From: Streptomyces sp. MP131-18
GTDB lineage: Bacteria; Actinomycetota; Actinomycetes; Streptomycetales; Streptomycetaceae
Direction of reading: 5' to 3'
Length of the DNA: 64,000 nt
NCBI RefSeq assembly: GCF_001984575.1
Contig: NZ_LZNS01000001.1
Span: 6,012,552 to 6,076,551 of the forward strand
Of the stretch, positions 47,915 to 57,300 are shown one piece after another. A model generated the notes under the pieces. It ran no database searches, was not told the DNA's origin, and saw nothing but the letters and a program-made list of their open reading frames with translations. Each line of letters opens with the position of its first letter. Within the stretch, counting starts at the first letter, position 1. The position numbers and the translations under genes were made by a program.

Positions 47915-50372
47915 GACAGGGGTGCGGCTGCCGCGGCTGATGGTCGCCGCTCCCGCCTCGGGACAGGGCAAGACCACCGTCGCCACCGGCCTGATGGCCG
48001 CCCTGCGCGCGGCCGGGCACGAGGTCAGCGGCCACAAGGCAGGCCCTGACTACATCGATCCCGGGTACCACGCGCTGGCCACCGGCCGTCCGGGCCGCAA
48101 CCTCGATCCGCACCTCGTCGGCGAGAGCCGCGTCGCCCCGCTCCTGCTGCACGGCGCCGCGGGGGCCGACATAGCCGTGATCGAGGGGGTGATGGGGCTC
48201 CACGACGGCCGGCTCGGAACGGAAGGCTTCGCCTCGTCCGCGCACGTCGCCACGCTGACCCGCACGCCCGTCGTGCTCGTCATGGACGTCGCCGGGCAGT
48301 CCAGGTCCGTCGGCGCCGTGGCGGCGGGCATGGCCGCGTACGATCCCGGGGTCCAGGTGGCCGGAGTCGTGCTCAACCGGGCAGGATCGGCCCGCAACAC
48401 CGCCGAGATCGAACGGTCGCTGGAACGCGCCGGGCTTCCCGTCCTCGGGGTCGTGCCCCGCGACGACCGCCTGTCCGCGCCGTCGCGCCACCTGGGTCTC
48501 GTTCCGGCCGCGGAACGCGACGACCCGGCGCGGCTGATCGCGCGCCTCGGCGAGCGGCTGGCCCGGTACCTCGACCTCGACGCGCTCCTGGCCGCCGCCC
48601 GCGCGGCCCCCGGCCTCGGCACCTGGCCCTGGGAGCCGGGACGCGAGGTCGTCGCGGCCGGGGACCGGCGCCCGGTCGTCGCCGTCGCGGGCGGCCGTGC
48701 CTTCACGTTCCGGTACGCGGAGACCGAGGAACTGCTGACGGCGGCCGGATGCGCGGTGGTCACCTTCGACCCGCTCACCGACACCGAACTCCCCGCGGGC
48801 ACCCGGGGGATCTATCTCGGTGGCGGCTTCCCCGAGGTCTACGCGGCCGGCCTCGCCGCCAACCGCGCCCTCCTGCACGACCTGCGCACCGCCGTGCGCC
48901 GCGGCATCCCCACCGTCGCCGAGTGCGCGGGGCTGCTCTACCTCGCCGCGTCCCTCGACGGCGCCGAGATGGCCGGGGTCCTGCCGACGGCGACCGCCAT
49001 GACCGACCGGCTCACCCTGCGCTACGCCGTCGCGACCGCCGCCACCGGCAGCCTGCTCACCCGGGCCGGCGAACGGGTCACCGGCCACGAGTTCCACCGC
49101 ACGCAGGCCACGCCCGCGGCCGGCACCGTTCCGGCCTGGCGGATCGACGGCGAGGCCACCGGGTTCGCGTCGGCCACGTGCCACGCCTCGTACCTGCACG
49201 TCCACTGGGCCGGCCACCCCCGGCTCGCGCAGCGCTTCGCCGACGCCGTCCACGCCGCGGCACCGCACGTCACGGCCCGCCCCGTCGCCGCGCCCCGCCC
49301 TCCACCGGCGCCCGGCGGGAGCGAGCCGGTGCCGGACCCGCTGCGCCACCACGGGGACCGAGAGACGGGCCCAGGACTGATCGACTTCGCCGTCAACGTG
49401 TACGACGGCGGGCGGCCGGAGTGGCTCGACCGGGCGCTGCGCCGAAGCCTCGACCGGGTGGCCGACTATCCCGATCCGGCACCGGCCAGGGCCGCGGTGG
49501 CCGAACGCCACGGACGCCACGGTGACGAGGTGCTGCCCACGGCCGGTGCCGCCGAGGCGTTCACCCTCGTCGCGCGCCTGCGCGACTGGAAGCGCCCGGT
49601 CGTCGTCCACCCCCAGTTCACCGAGCCGCACGCCGCGCTCGAACAGACCGGCCACCACGTCACGCCCGTTCTCTGCCGTCCCGACCGCGGATTCCGGCTG
49701 GACCCGGCGGACGTGCCGGAGGAGGCGGACCTCGTCGTCATCGGCAACCCGACCAACCCGACGGGTGTGCTCCACCCGGCCGAGGTGGTGCGCGGCCTGC
49801 GGCGCGCGTGGCGCCTTGTCGTCGTCGACGAGGCGTTCATGGACGCCGTTCCCGGCGAGCGGGAGTCGCTGGTCGGGGAACGCCTGGCCGGGGTCGCCGT
49901 GATCCGCAGCCTCACCAAGCACTGGTCCATCCCCGGCGTGCGCGCCGGGTACGTGGTCGCCGGCCCCGGGGTGATCCGCGAACTGGCGGCCCACCAGCCG
50001 CCGTGGTCGGTGTCGACGACGGCCGTCGACGCCACGGTCGCCGTCTGCTCCGCCGCGGCGGCATCCGAAGGACGTGACCGGGCCCGCGCTCTCGTCCGGT
50101 GGCGCGAGTACCTCGCGGGCGGGCTCCGCGAACGGGGCTTCGAAGTGGTCGAGTCCGCGGCGCCGTTCGTCCTCGCCCGCCTCGGCGATGGCATGCACCC
50201 GATGCTGCGCGCCCGCGGCATCGCGGTACGGAGAGCCGACACCTTCCCCGGTCTCGGCAGCGACTGGGTCCGCGTCGCGGCCCGGCCGCCGGAGCGCACC
50301 CGGCGGCTTTTCGCCGCCCTGGACGCACCCGCCCCGGACGCACCGCTCCCCCCGCCGGTGGCCGCCTCATGA
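47904..50372 (+). CDS. CobB-CobC fusion: cobyrinate a,c-diamide synthase plus PLP-dependent decarboxylase-like domain
   Basis: An 822-residue protein. The CobB part (about 1-455) has the ATP site APASGQGKTTVATGL, GHKAGPDYIDPGYH, IEGVMGLHDG, the glutaminase Cys in VAECAGLLYLA near 341 and the His in TCHASYLHVHW near 431. The second part (about 480-805) is a fold-type I PLP enzyme like CobC/HisC: NPTNPTGVLHP, VVDEAFMD, and the PLP Lys in SLTKHWSIPGVRAGY near 672. That half would supply the aminopropanol-type arm. The start is TTG at 47904, overlapping cobO by 11 nt, or GTG at 47922. Confidence 0.9.
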   Translation: MSGETGVRLPRLMVAAPASGQGKTTVATGLMAALRAAGHEVSGHKAGPDYIDPGYHALATGRPGRNLDPHLVGESRVAPLLLHGAAGADIAVIEGVMGLHDGRLGTEGFASSAHVATLTRTPVVLVMDVAGQSRSVGAVAAGMAAYDPGVQVAGVVLNRAGSARNTAEIERSLERAGLPVLGVVPRDDRLSAPSRHLGLVPAAERDDPARLIARLGERLARYLDLDALLAAARAAPGLGTWPWEPGREVVAAGDRRPVVAVAGGRAFTFRYAETEELLTAAGCAVVTFDPLTDTELPAGTRGIYLGGGFPEVYAAGLAANRALLHDLRTAVRRGIPTVAECAGLLYLAASLDGAEMAGVLPTATAMTDRLTLRYAVATAATGSLLTRAGERVTGHEFHRTQATPAAGTVPAWRIDGEATGFASATCHASYLHVHWAGHPRLAQRFADAVHAAAPHVTARPVAAPRPPPAPGGSEPVPDPLRHHGDRETGPGLIDFAVNVYDGGRPEWLDRALRRSLDRVADYPDPAPARAAVAERHGRHGDEVLPTAGAAEAFTLVARLRDWKRPVVVHPQFTEPHAALEQTGHHVTPVLCRPDRGFRLDPADVPEEADLVVIGNPTNPTGVLHPAEVVRGLRRAWRLVVVDEAFMDAVPGERESLVGERLAGVAVIRSLTKHWSIPGVRAGYVVAGPGVIRELAAHQPPWSVSTTAVDATVAVCSAAAASEGRDRARALVRWREYLAGGLRERGFEVVESAAPFVLARLGDGMHPMLRARGIAVRRADTFPGLGSDWVRVAARPPERTRRLFAALDAPAPDAPLPPPVAAS

Positions 50373-51316
50373 CGCCCGGCGCCTCCCGTGCCGCCGGGCT
50401 GCTGCTCGGCTTCGCCGCCGACCGGCTGCTGGGCGATCCGCGCCGCCACCACCCGGTGGCGGGCTTCGGCGCGGTGGCATCGGCCCTGGAGCGGCGGGTC
50501 CACGCCGACCGCCGTTCCCGCGGCCTGGCGTACACCGTCGCGCTCGTCGGGGGAGCGGCCCTGGCCGGCCGCGCCGCGGACCGCCTCGCCGAGCGGTGCC
50601 CGCTCGCCCATGCGGCGGTCACCGCGACCGCCGCGTGGGCGGTGCTCGGCGGCCGTTCCCTGGAACGGGAGGCGCTCGCCGTCCACGCCTGTCTCGACCG
50701 CGGCGACCTGCCCGCGGCACGGCTGCGGCTGACGCACCTGGTCGGGCGCGACACCAGCGGCCTCGACGAGCCCGGGATCGTCCGGGCCGTGGTCGAGTCC
50801 GTCGCCGAGAACACCTCCGACGCCGTCGTGGCGCCGCTGGTGTGGGGCGCGTTCGCCGGTGTCCCCGGGCTGCTCGGCTACCGCGCCGCCAACACCCTCG
50901 ACGCCATGGTGGGTCACCGCACCCCCAGGCACGAGCGGTTCGGCTGGGCCGCGGCCCGGCTCGACGACCTGCTCAACCTGCCGGGCTCGCGGCTCGGCGG
51001 GGCCCTCGCCGCGGCGGCGGCGCCGGCCCGCGCGCGCCAGGCGCTGGCGGCCTGGCGGGCGGACGCCGCCGCCCACCCCAGCCCGAACGCCGGCGTCGTG
51101 GAGGCGGCATTCGCCGGATCGCTCGGCGTCCGGCTCGGCGGCACCAACCGCTACGGCACCAGGACCGAGCACCGCCCGGTCCTGGGCACCGGCCGCCGGG
51201 CCCGGCGCGCCGACGTTCCGCGGGCCGTCGTGCTCGCGAGGCGGGTTGGCACGGGCGCGGCGCTGCTGGCGGCCGGTGCCGCCTGGGCCCGCGGGCGCCG
51301 CGGGCGGACCCGGTGA
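50369..51316 (+). CDS. cobD: Adenosylcobinamide-phosphate synthase
   Basis: A 315-residue membrane protein of the CobD/CbiB family, joining the aminopropanol phosphate arm to adenosylcobyric acid. Family blocks: FAADRLLGDPRRHHPVAGFG near 12, VVESVAENTSDAVVAPLVWG near 142, NTLDAMVGHRTPRHERFGWA near 176, and HPSPNAGVVEAAFAGSLGVR near 230. Several hydrophobic stretches fit membrane association. The ATG overlaps the cobB-cobC stop (ATGA). It is the last gene of the riboswitch 3 operon and is followed by a hairpin. Confidence 0.93.
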   Translation: MTPGASRAAGLLLGFAADRLLGDPRRHHPVAGFGAVASALERRVHADRRSRGLAYTVALVGGAALAGRAADRLAERCPLAHAAVTATAAWAVLGGRSLEREALAVHACLDRGDLPAARLRLTHLVGRDTSGLDEPGIVRAVVESVAENTSDAVVAPLVWGAFAGVPGLLGYRAANTLDAMVGHRTPRHERFGWAAARLDDLLNLPGSRLGGALAAAAAPARARQALAAWRADAAAHPSPNAGVVEAAFAGSLGVRLGGTNRYGTRTEHRPVLGTGRRARRADVPRAVVLARRVGTGAALLAAGAAWARGRRGRTR

Positions 51317-51317
51317 G

Positions 51318-51334
51318 GCGGCGGTGGCCGCCGC
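51318..51334 (+). terminator. Hairpin after cobD
   Basis: GCGGCGG-TGG-CCGCCGC starts 2 nt after the cobD stop. The perfect 7-bp stem has a 3-nt loop and no U tract. It probably ends the operon before the convergent cobK. Confidence 0.5.
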
Positions 51335-51463
51335 GGGCACCGTGGACGCGACCGCGAGTGGGCGGGCCCGGGCCTCGTGCATGGCACGGCTCGGGTCAGC
51401 GATCCGCGGCGTCGACGCGACTTCGCCGGCGTGGCCCGGCCCGACCCGGCGCGGGGAGCGCCC

Positions 51464-52183
51464 TCACCGCAGCCGCAGGACCCACGTAACCGCCTCGCGA
51501 ACGTCGTGGACCGTTCGGACGCCAGAAGGGCCTGGCGGGCGGCGGACGACGACCACCGGCACGGCCAGCCGTTCGGCGGCGGCCAGCTTCGGCCAGGTGT
51601 AGGTGCCGCCCGAGTCCTTGGTGACGAGCACGTCGACCGCGTGGCCGCCCATCAGGTCCAGTTCGCCGTCCAGATGGTAAGGACCGCGGCTGGTGACCAG
51701 CCGCCATCGCCCGGGCAGGGGCAGGGCGGGCCGGTCGACCACGCGGGCCAGCACGGCGCGGTCGGCGAGCGTCGGCACGAAGCGGGCCAGCTCCTGGCGG
51801 CCCACCGTCAGGAACGGGCGGGCGCCGAGCGCCGCGGCAAGACCGGCGGCCTGCTCGTGCGTGTCGGCGTACCGCCACCCGGAACGGGGCTCCCACCCGG
51901 GCCGCTCCAGCCGCAGCAGCGGCACGGCGGTGCAGGCGGCCGCCGCGTTCGCGGTCATGCCCACCGCGAACGGGTGGGTGGCGTCGACGACCGCGTCGTA
52001 TCCGGCGAGCGCGGCCCGCAGCCCCGCCACGCCGCCGAAGCCGCCGACGCGGACCCGCCCGGCGGGCAGCCGCGGCCGCGCCACCCGGCCGGCCAGGGAG
52101 GTCGTGACGTCGACACCCTCCTCGATCAGCCGCGCCGCGAGCGCGCGGGCCTCCGAGGTGCCACCCAGCAGCAGCAGTCTCAT
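51464..52183 (-). CDS. cobK: Precorrin-6A reductase
   Basis: A 239-residue NADPH-dependent CobK reducing precorrin-6A to precorrin-6B. The N-terminal nucleotide site is LLLLGGTSEARALAARL. Other blocks are VVDATHPFAVGMTANAAAAC near 66, VTSRGPYHLDGELDLM near 163 and VLVTKDSGGTYTWPKLAAA near 187. The ATG at 52183 overlaps the cobQ stop (ATGA). It is the last gene of the cobN-cobF-cobQ-cobK operon. Confidence 0.94.
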   Translation of the reverse strand: MRLLLLGGTSEARALAARLIEEGVDVTTSLAGRVARPRLPAGRVRVGGFGGVAGLRAALAGYDAVVDATHPFAVGMTANAAAACTAVPLLRLERPGWEPRSGWRYADTHEQAAGLAAALGARPFLTVGRQELARFVPTLADRAVLARVVDRPALPLPGRWRLVTSRGPYHLDGELDLMGGHAVDVLVTKDSGGTYTWPKLAAAERLAVPVVVVRRPPGPSGVRTVHDVREAVTWVLRLR

Positions 52184-53661
52184 GCGCCGCCCCCGGGCGC
52201 CAGGACCGGCAGACCGGGGGGTGCCCCCTCCCGGGCCAGCGTCAGGAGCGCGTCGAGGTCGAGCCGCTGCTCGACCAGGTCCGCGATCAGGTCGATCCGA
52301 CGCTCACGCGCCGCCGCGAAGCTCACCCCGGAGGGGGCCAGGCCGAGGGTCTCGGCCAGGAACGCCGCACGCAGCTCGTCGCCCTCGAGCGCGCCGTGCC
52401 ACAGCGTGCCGAAGACGTTGCCCGCCCGGACGCCGCCGAGGAACTCCGGGGCGGACCGGCCGACCGTGACGCGGCCGTGGTGGATCTCGTAGCCCGAGGC
52501 ACGGGCACCGAGCGCCGTTCCGGTCGGCAGCCGCAGCGTCTTCTCCGCCGCGAACTCGGTGCGCACGTCGAGCAGGCCGAGCCCGGCGACGTCCGAGCCG
52601 GCCGCCCCCTCGACGCCGTGCGGGTCGGTGACGCGGTGCCCGAGCAGTTGGTAGCCGCCGCAGATCCCCAGGAGCGGTTTGCCCCGGCGGACGTGGTCGG
52701 CGACGGCGCGGTCGAGCCCGCGCGCCCGCAGCCAGCCGAGGTCGGCGAGGGTGGCGCGGGTGCCCGGCAGCACCAGCAGATCGGCGTCGGCGAGGTCACG
52801 CGGGTCGGCGGCGAACACGACGTCGAGATCCGGTTCGAGGCCGAGCGCGTCCACGTCGGTGAAATTGCTGATCCTCGGGAACCGGACGACCACGACGCGC
52901 CGCGCACGGTCGCCTGCCGACCGCCGGCCCGCCAGGTCGAGGGCGTCCTCCGAGTCCAGCCACAGGCCGGGGGCCCACGGCAGGACGCCGTACACCCGGC
53001 GGCCCGTCAGGCGTTCCAGACTCGTGAGCCCCGGGCGGAGCAGACTCGGCTCGCCCCGGAACCTGTTCACCACGAAACCGGCCACCAGGGCCTGGTCGGC
53101 CGCCTCCAGCAGCCCCACCGTTCCGTACAGGGCGGCGAAGACACCGCCCCGGTCGATGTCGCCGACGACGACGGCCGGCAGCGAGGCGTGCCGGGCGAGG
53201 CCCATGTTGACGTAGTCGCTCGCCCGCAGGTTGATCTCGGCCGGTGAGCCGGCGCCCTCGGCGACGACCAGGTCGTGCCGCGCGGCCAGCTCGTCGAACG
53301 CGCCGTGCGCGGCCTCGGCGAGGTGCCGGCGCCCCGTGGCGAAGTCGCCGGCGGCGACCTCCCCGGCGGGATGTCCCAGCAGCACGACGTGGCTGCGCCG
53401 GTCGCTGCCTGGCTTGAGGAGCACGGGGTTCATCGCGGGCTCCGGGCGCACGCCCGCGGCGAGCGCCTGCACCCACTGGGCGCGGCCGATCTCGGCGGGC
53501 CGCCCGTCGGGGCCGTGGCAGACCATCGAGTTGTTGGACATGTTCTGCGCCTTGTAAGGGGTCACCCGGACGCCCCGGCGGGCGAACGCGCGGCACAGGC
53601 CGGTCGTCACGACGCTCTTCCCGGCGTCCGAGGTGGCGCCGGCGACCAGGAGGCCCGCCAT
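52180..53661 (-). CDS. cobQ: Cobyric acid synthase
   Basis: A 493-residue amidotransferase amidating positions b, d, e and g of the corrin ring. ATP site: LLVAGATSDAGKSVVTTGLC at residue 4, then PYKAQNMSNNSMV and GAGSPAEINLRASDYVNMGL. The class I glutaminase domain has the nucleophile Cys in LLGICGGYQLLG near 335 and a C-terminal GTLWHGALEGDELR. The ATG at 53661 shares one base with the cobF stop (TGATG). Its length is normal. Confidence 0.95.
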   Translation of the reverse strand: MAGLLVAGATSDAGKSVVTTGLCRAFARRGVRVTPYKAQNMSNNSMVCHGPDGRPAEIGRAQWVQALAAGVRPEPAMNPVLLKPGSDRRSHVVLLGHPAGEVAAGDFATGRRHLAEAAHGAFDELAARHDLVVAEGAGSPAEINLRASDYVNMGLARHASLPAVVVGDIDRGGVFAALYGTVGLLEAADQALVAGFVVNRFRGEPSLLRPGLTSLERLTGRRVYGVLPWAPGLWLDSEDALDLAGRRSAGDRARRVVVVRFPRISNFTDVDALGLEPDLDVVFAADPRDLADADLLVLPGTRATLADLGWLRARGLDRAVADHVRRGKPLLGICGGYQLLGHRVTDPHGVEGAAGSDVAGLGLLDVRTEFAAEKTLRLPTGTALGARASGYEIHHGRVTVGRSAPEFLGGVRAGNVFGTLWHGALEGDELRAAFLAETLGLAPSGVSFAAARERRIDLIADLVEQRLDLDALLTLAREGAPPGLPVLAPGGGA

Positions 53662-54398
53662 CAGCGCACCCGGCGCAGCAGGTAGGCGTCCATGACCCAG
53701 CCCGCGGCGGCCCTGGCCCGCCCGCGGGCCGCGGCCAGTTCCGGCAGCACGTCGCCGACGCGGCCGTGCACCAGCTCCTCGCCCGGGCCGCCGAGGTTGG
53801 CGCCCCACCAGATCGTCCAGTCCGCCAGGCCGGGAAGCTCGGACAGCTCGGATGGCCCGGAACTGCCGCCGAGGACGACGACGATGTTCTCCTGCCCCGC
53901 CTCGACCGCCTCGCGCAGCCGGCGCGCCGGGGTGACGTGGACGGGCCTGCCGACCTCGTGCAGCACGATCCGGTGCCGGGCGGCGAGCAGTTGGGGCGCG
54001 CTGACGCCGGGCAGCACGTCCCAGTCGGCCCGCAGCCGGCCGGCGAGCCGCTCGACCAGGCGGATCGTGGAGTCGTAGAGCGACGGGTCGCCCCATACGA
54101 GGATGGCCGCGGTGCCGCCGCGGCGCGCAAGCACCCGCTCGTACGCCGCCGCGCGGGCCTCGTGCCAGGCGGCGACGGCCGCCTGGTAGTCGGCCGGGTC
54201 GTCGCGGTCGCGCGGGGGGTCGGGTACGACGGCGAGCGCGACGCCGTACCGTTCGCAGACCGCGCGCCGGACGGCCAGCAGCCGGTCCTCCTCCGACTTC
54301 CGGGGCGCGAGAACGTAGTCGGCCGAGCGCAGCGCCTCGGCCACCTCGGGCGTCACATGCTGCGGACCCATGCCGATGCCCAGGACCCGAATCCTCAC
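53661..54398 (-). CDS. cobF: Precorrin-6A synthase (deacetylating)
   Basis: A 245-residue CobF that methylates C-1 of precorrin-5 and removes acetate; it is specific to the aerobic pathway. Motifs: IRVLGIGMGPQHVTPEVAEA at the start, YVLAPRKSEEDRLLAVRRAV, ILVWGDPSLYDSTIRLVERL near 95, DVLPGVSAPQLLAARHRIVL near 125, and WTIWWGANLGGPGEELVHG. The GTG at 54398 overlaps the cobN stop (GTGA). Its presence supports an O2-dependent route. Confidence 0.95.
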   Translation of the reverse strand: MRIRVLGIGMGPQHVTPEVAEALRSADYVLAPRKSEEDRLLAVRRAVCERYGVALAVVPDPPRDRDDPADYQAAVAAWHEARAAAYERVLARRGGTAAILVWGDPSLYDSTIRLVERLAGRLRADWDVLPGVSAPQLLAARHRIVLHEVGRPVHVTPARRLREAVEAGQENIVVVLGGSSGPSELSELPGLADWTIWWGANLGGPGEELVHGRVGDVLPELAAARGRARAAAGWVMDAYLLRRVR

Positions 54399-57300
54399 CC
54401 TTCGTCCTCCAGGTCGCCCTCGACCTCCAGGTACACCTGCTGCATCGCGGCCAGCAGGCCGCGGTCCGGCTCCGCCCACAGGCCGCGCTCGGCCGCCTCG
54501 TGGAGCCGTTCGACGATGCCGCGCAGTGCCCAGGGGTTGGACCGCCGCAGGAACTGCTGGTTCGTCTCGTCGAGGACGTACTGCCTGGCCAGCTCCTCGT
54601 ACATGCCGTCGTGCACGACGCCCGCGGTGGCGTCGAAGCCGTACAGGTAGTCGACCGTGGCGGCCAGTTCGAACGCGCCCTTGTAGCCGTGCCGCTGCAT
54701 CGCCGCGATCCAGCGCGGGTTGACCACGCGGGCCCGGAAGACGCGGGAGGTCTCCTCGGCCAGGGTGCGGGTCCGCACCGCGTCGGGCGAGGTCGAGTCG
54801 CCGACGTACGCCTTGGGATCGGCGCCGGTCAGGGCACGGACGGTCGCGATCATGCCGCCGTGGTACTGGAAGTAGTCGTCGGAGTCGGCGATGTCGTGCT
54901 CGCGGCTGTCGACGTTCTTGGCGGCGACCTTGATCCGGCGGTAGTTGGCGCGCATGTCGTCGTCGGCGGGGGCGCCGTCGAGGTCGCGTCCGTAGGCGAA
55001 GCCGCCCCACGCCGTGTAGACCTCGGCCAGGTCCTTGTCGTCGCGCCACGACCCCGACTCGATCACCTGTAGGATGCCGGCTCCGTAACTGCCGGGCCGG
55101 GAGCCGAAGATGCGGGTGGTCGCCCGGCGTTCGTCGCCGTGCTCGGCGAGGTCGGCGCGGGCGTGGGCCCGCACGTAGTTCTGCTCGTCCGGCTCGTCGA
55201 GCGCGGCGACAAGACGGACCGCGTCGTCGAGCAGCGCGACGGCGTGCGGGAACGCGTCGCGGAAGAACCCCGAGATGCGCACGGTCACGTCGATGCGGGG
55301 CCGGCCCAGCTCGTCGAGGGGGACGACGGCGAGCCTGCCGACCCGGCGCGACTCGGCGTCCCACTCGGGGCGCACCCCCAGGAGGGCCAGGACCTCGGCG
55401 ATGTCGTCCCCCGAGGTGCGCATGGCGGAGGTGCCCCACACGGACAGGCCGACGGACCGCGGATAGCCGCCCGTCTCCTCCCGGTAGCGCCGCAGCAGCG
55501 AGTCCGCCATCGCCTGGCCGGCCTGCCAGGCGAGCCGCGAGGGCACCGCGCGGGGGTCGACGGTGTAGAAGTTCCGCCCGGTCGGCAGCACGTTCACCAG
55601 GCCGCGCAACGGGGACCCCGAAGGACCGGCCGGCACGAAGCCGCCGTCGAGGGCGTGGCTGACCGCGGCCAGTTCCCCGGTCGTGCGGGCCAGTCGCGGC
55701 ACGACCTCGACGGCGGCGAACTCCAGTGCCCGCCGGACCTCCTGGGCGGCGTGGAGCGTGGCCGCGGCCGCGGGCTCCCAGCCGGCCGCCTCCATCCCCT
55801 CGACCAGCTCGCGGGCTTCGGCCTCGAAGCCGTCGACCTCGGCCGTGCTCGCCGCGGCGGCGTCCTTCAGGCCGAGCGCGGCGCGCAGGCCGGGAACGGC
55901 GTCGCCCACACCGCCCCATACCTGGGCCGCGCGCAGGATCGCGAGCACCAGGTTGACGCGGGCCGCACCGGTCGGGGCCTCGCCGAGGACGTGGAGGCCG
56001 TCCCGGATCTGGGCGTCCTTGATCTCGCACAGCCAGCCGTCGACGTGCAGGAGGAAGTCGTCGAACTCGTCGTCCCCCGGGCGCGCCTCAAGACCGAGGT
56101 CGCGGTGCAGCTGGGCGGCCTGCATCAGCGTCCAGATCTCGCCCCGGACCGCGGGCAGCTTCGCCGGGTCCATCGCGGCGATGTTGGCGTGTTCGTCGAG
56201 CAGTTGCTCCAGCCGGGCGATGTCGCCATAGGTCTCCGCCCGCGCCATCGGCGGCACGAGGTGGTCGACGATGGTGGCGTGGGCGCGGCGCTTGGCCTGC
56301 GCCCCCTCGCCCGGGTCGTTGACCAGGAACGGGTAGACCAGCGGCAGGTTGCCGAGCGCCGCGTCGGTGGCGCAGGCGGCCGAGAGCGCGGCGTTCTTGC
56401 CGGGCAGCCACTCCAGCGAACCGTGCTTGCCGAGGTGGACGACGGCGTGGGCGCCGAAGCCGTGCTCCAGCCAGCGGTAGGCGCCGAGGTAGTGGTGGCT
56501 CGGCGGCAGGTCGGGGTCGTGGTAGATCGCGACCGGGTTCTCGCCGAAGCCGCGCGGGGGCTGGATCAGCAGGACGACGTTGCCGGCGGACAGGGTGGCC
56601 AGCACCAGCTCGCCGGCGTCGTTGACGAACAGGCTGCCCGGGGCGGCGCCCCACGTCTCGGCCATCGCGGCGCGCAGGCCGGCCGGCAGGTCGGCGGTCC
56701 AAGCCTCGTACTCCGCCGCGCCGATGCGGACATGGGCGTCGGTCAGCTGCGCGGACGTCAGCCACTCCTCGTCCTGGCCGCCCGCGGCGACGAGGGCGTG
56801 GATGAGCGCGTCGCCCGCCTCGGTGTCGGTGTGTCCTGCGTCCAGGATGCGGACCACGGCATTGTCCGCGCCCAGGTCGTAGCCGTCGTCCCGGAGCCGG
56901 CGCAGCAGCCGGACGGCCGACACCGGGGTGTCGAGACCGACGGCGTTGCCGATGCGCGCGTGCTTGGTCGGGTACGCCGAGAGCACGACGGCGATCCGCT
57001 TGTGCCGGTTGGGCGTCGACCGCAGGCGAGCGTGGTTGACGGCGAGCGCCGCGACCCGGCCGCAGCGTTCGGCGTCGGCGACGTAGCGGGGCAGCCCGTC
57101 GGCGTCGAACTCCTTGAACGAGAACGGCGCGGTGATGATCCGGCCGTCGAACTCCGGAATGGCTATCTGGCTCGCCGAGTCCAGCGGCGTGACCCCGTCG
57201 TCCGAGGCTTCCCACTCGGCGCGACTGGACGTGAGGCACAGGCCCTGGAGAACGGGTATGTCCAGCGCCGCCATCCGCCGCACGTCCCACGCCTCGTCGT

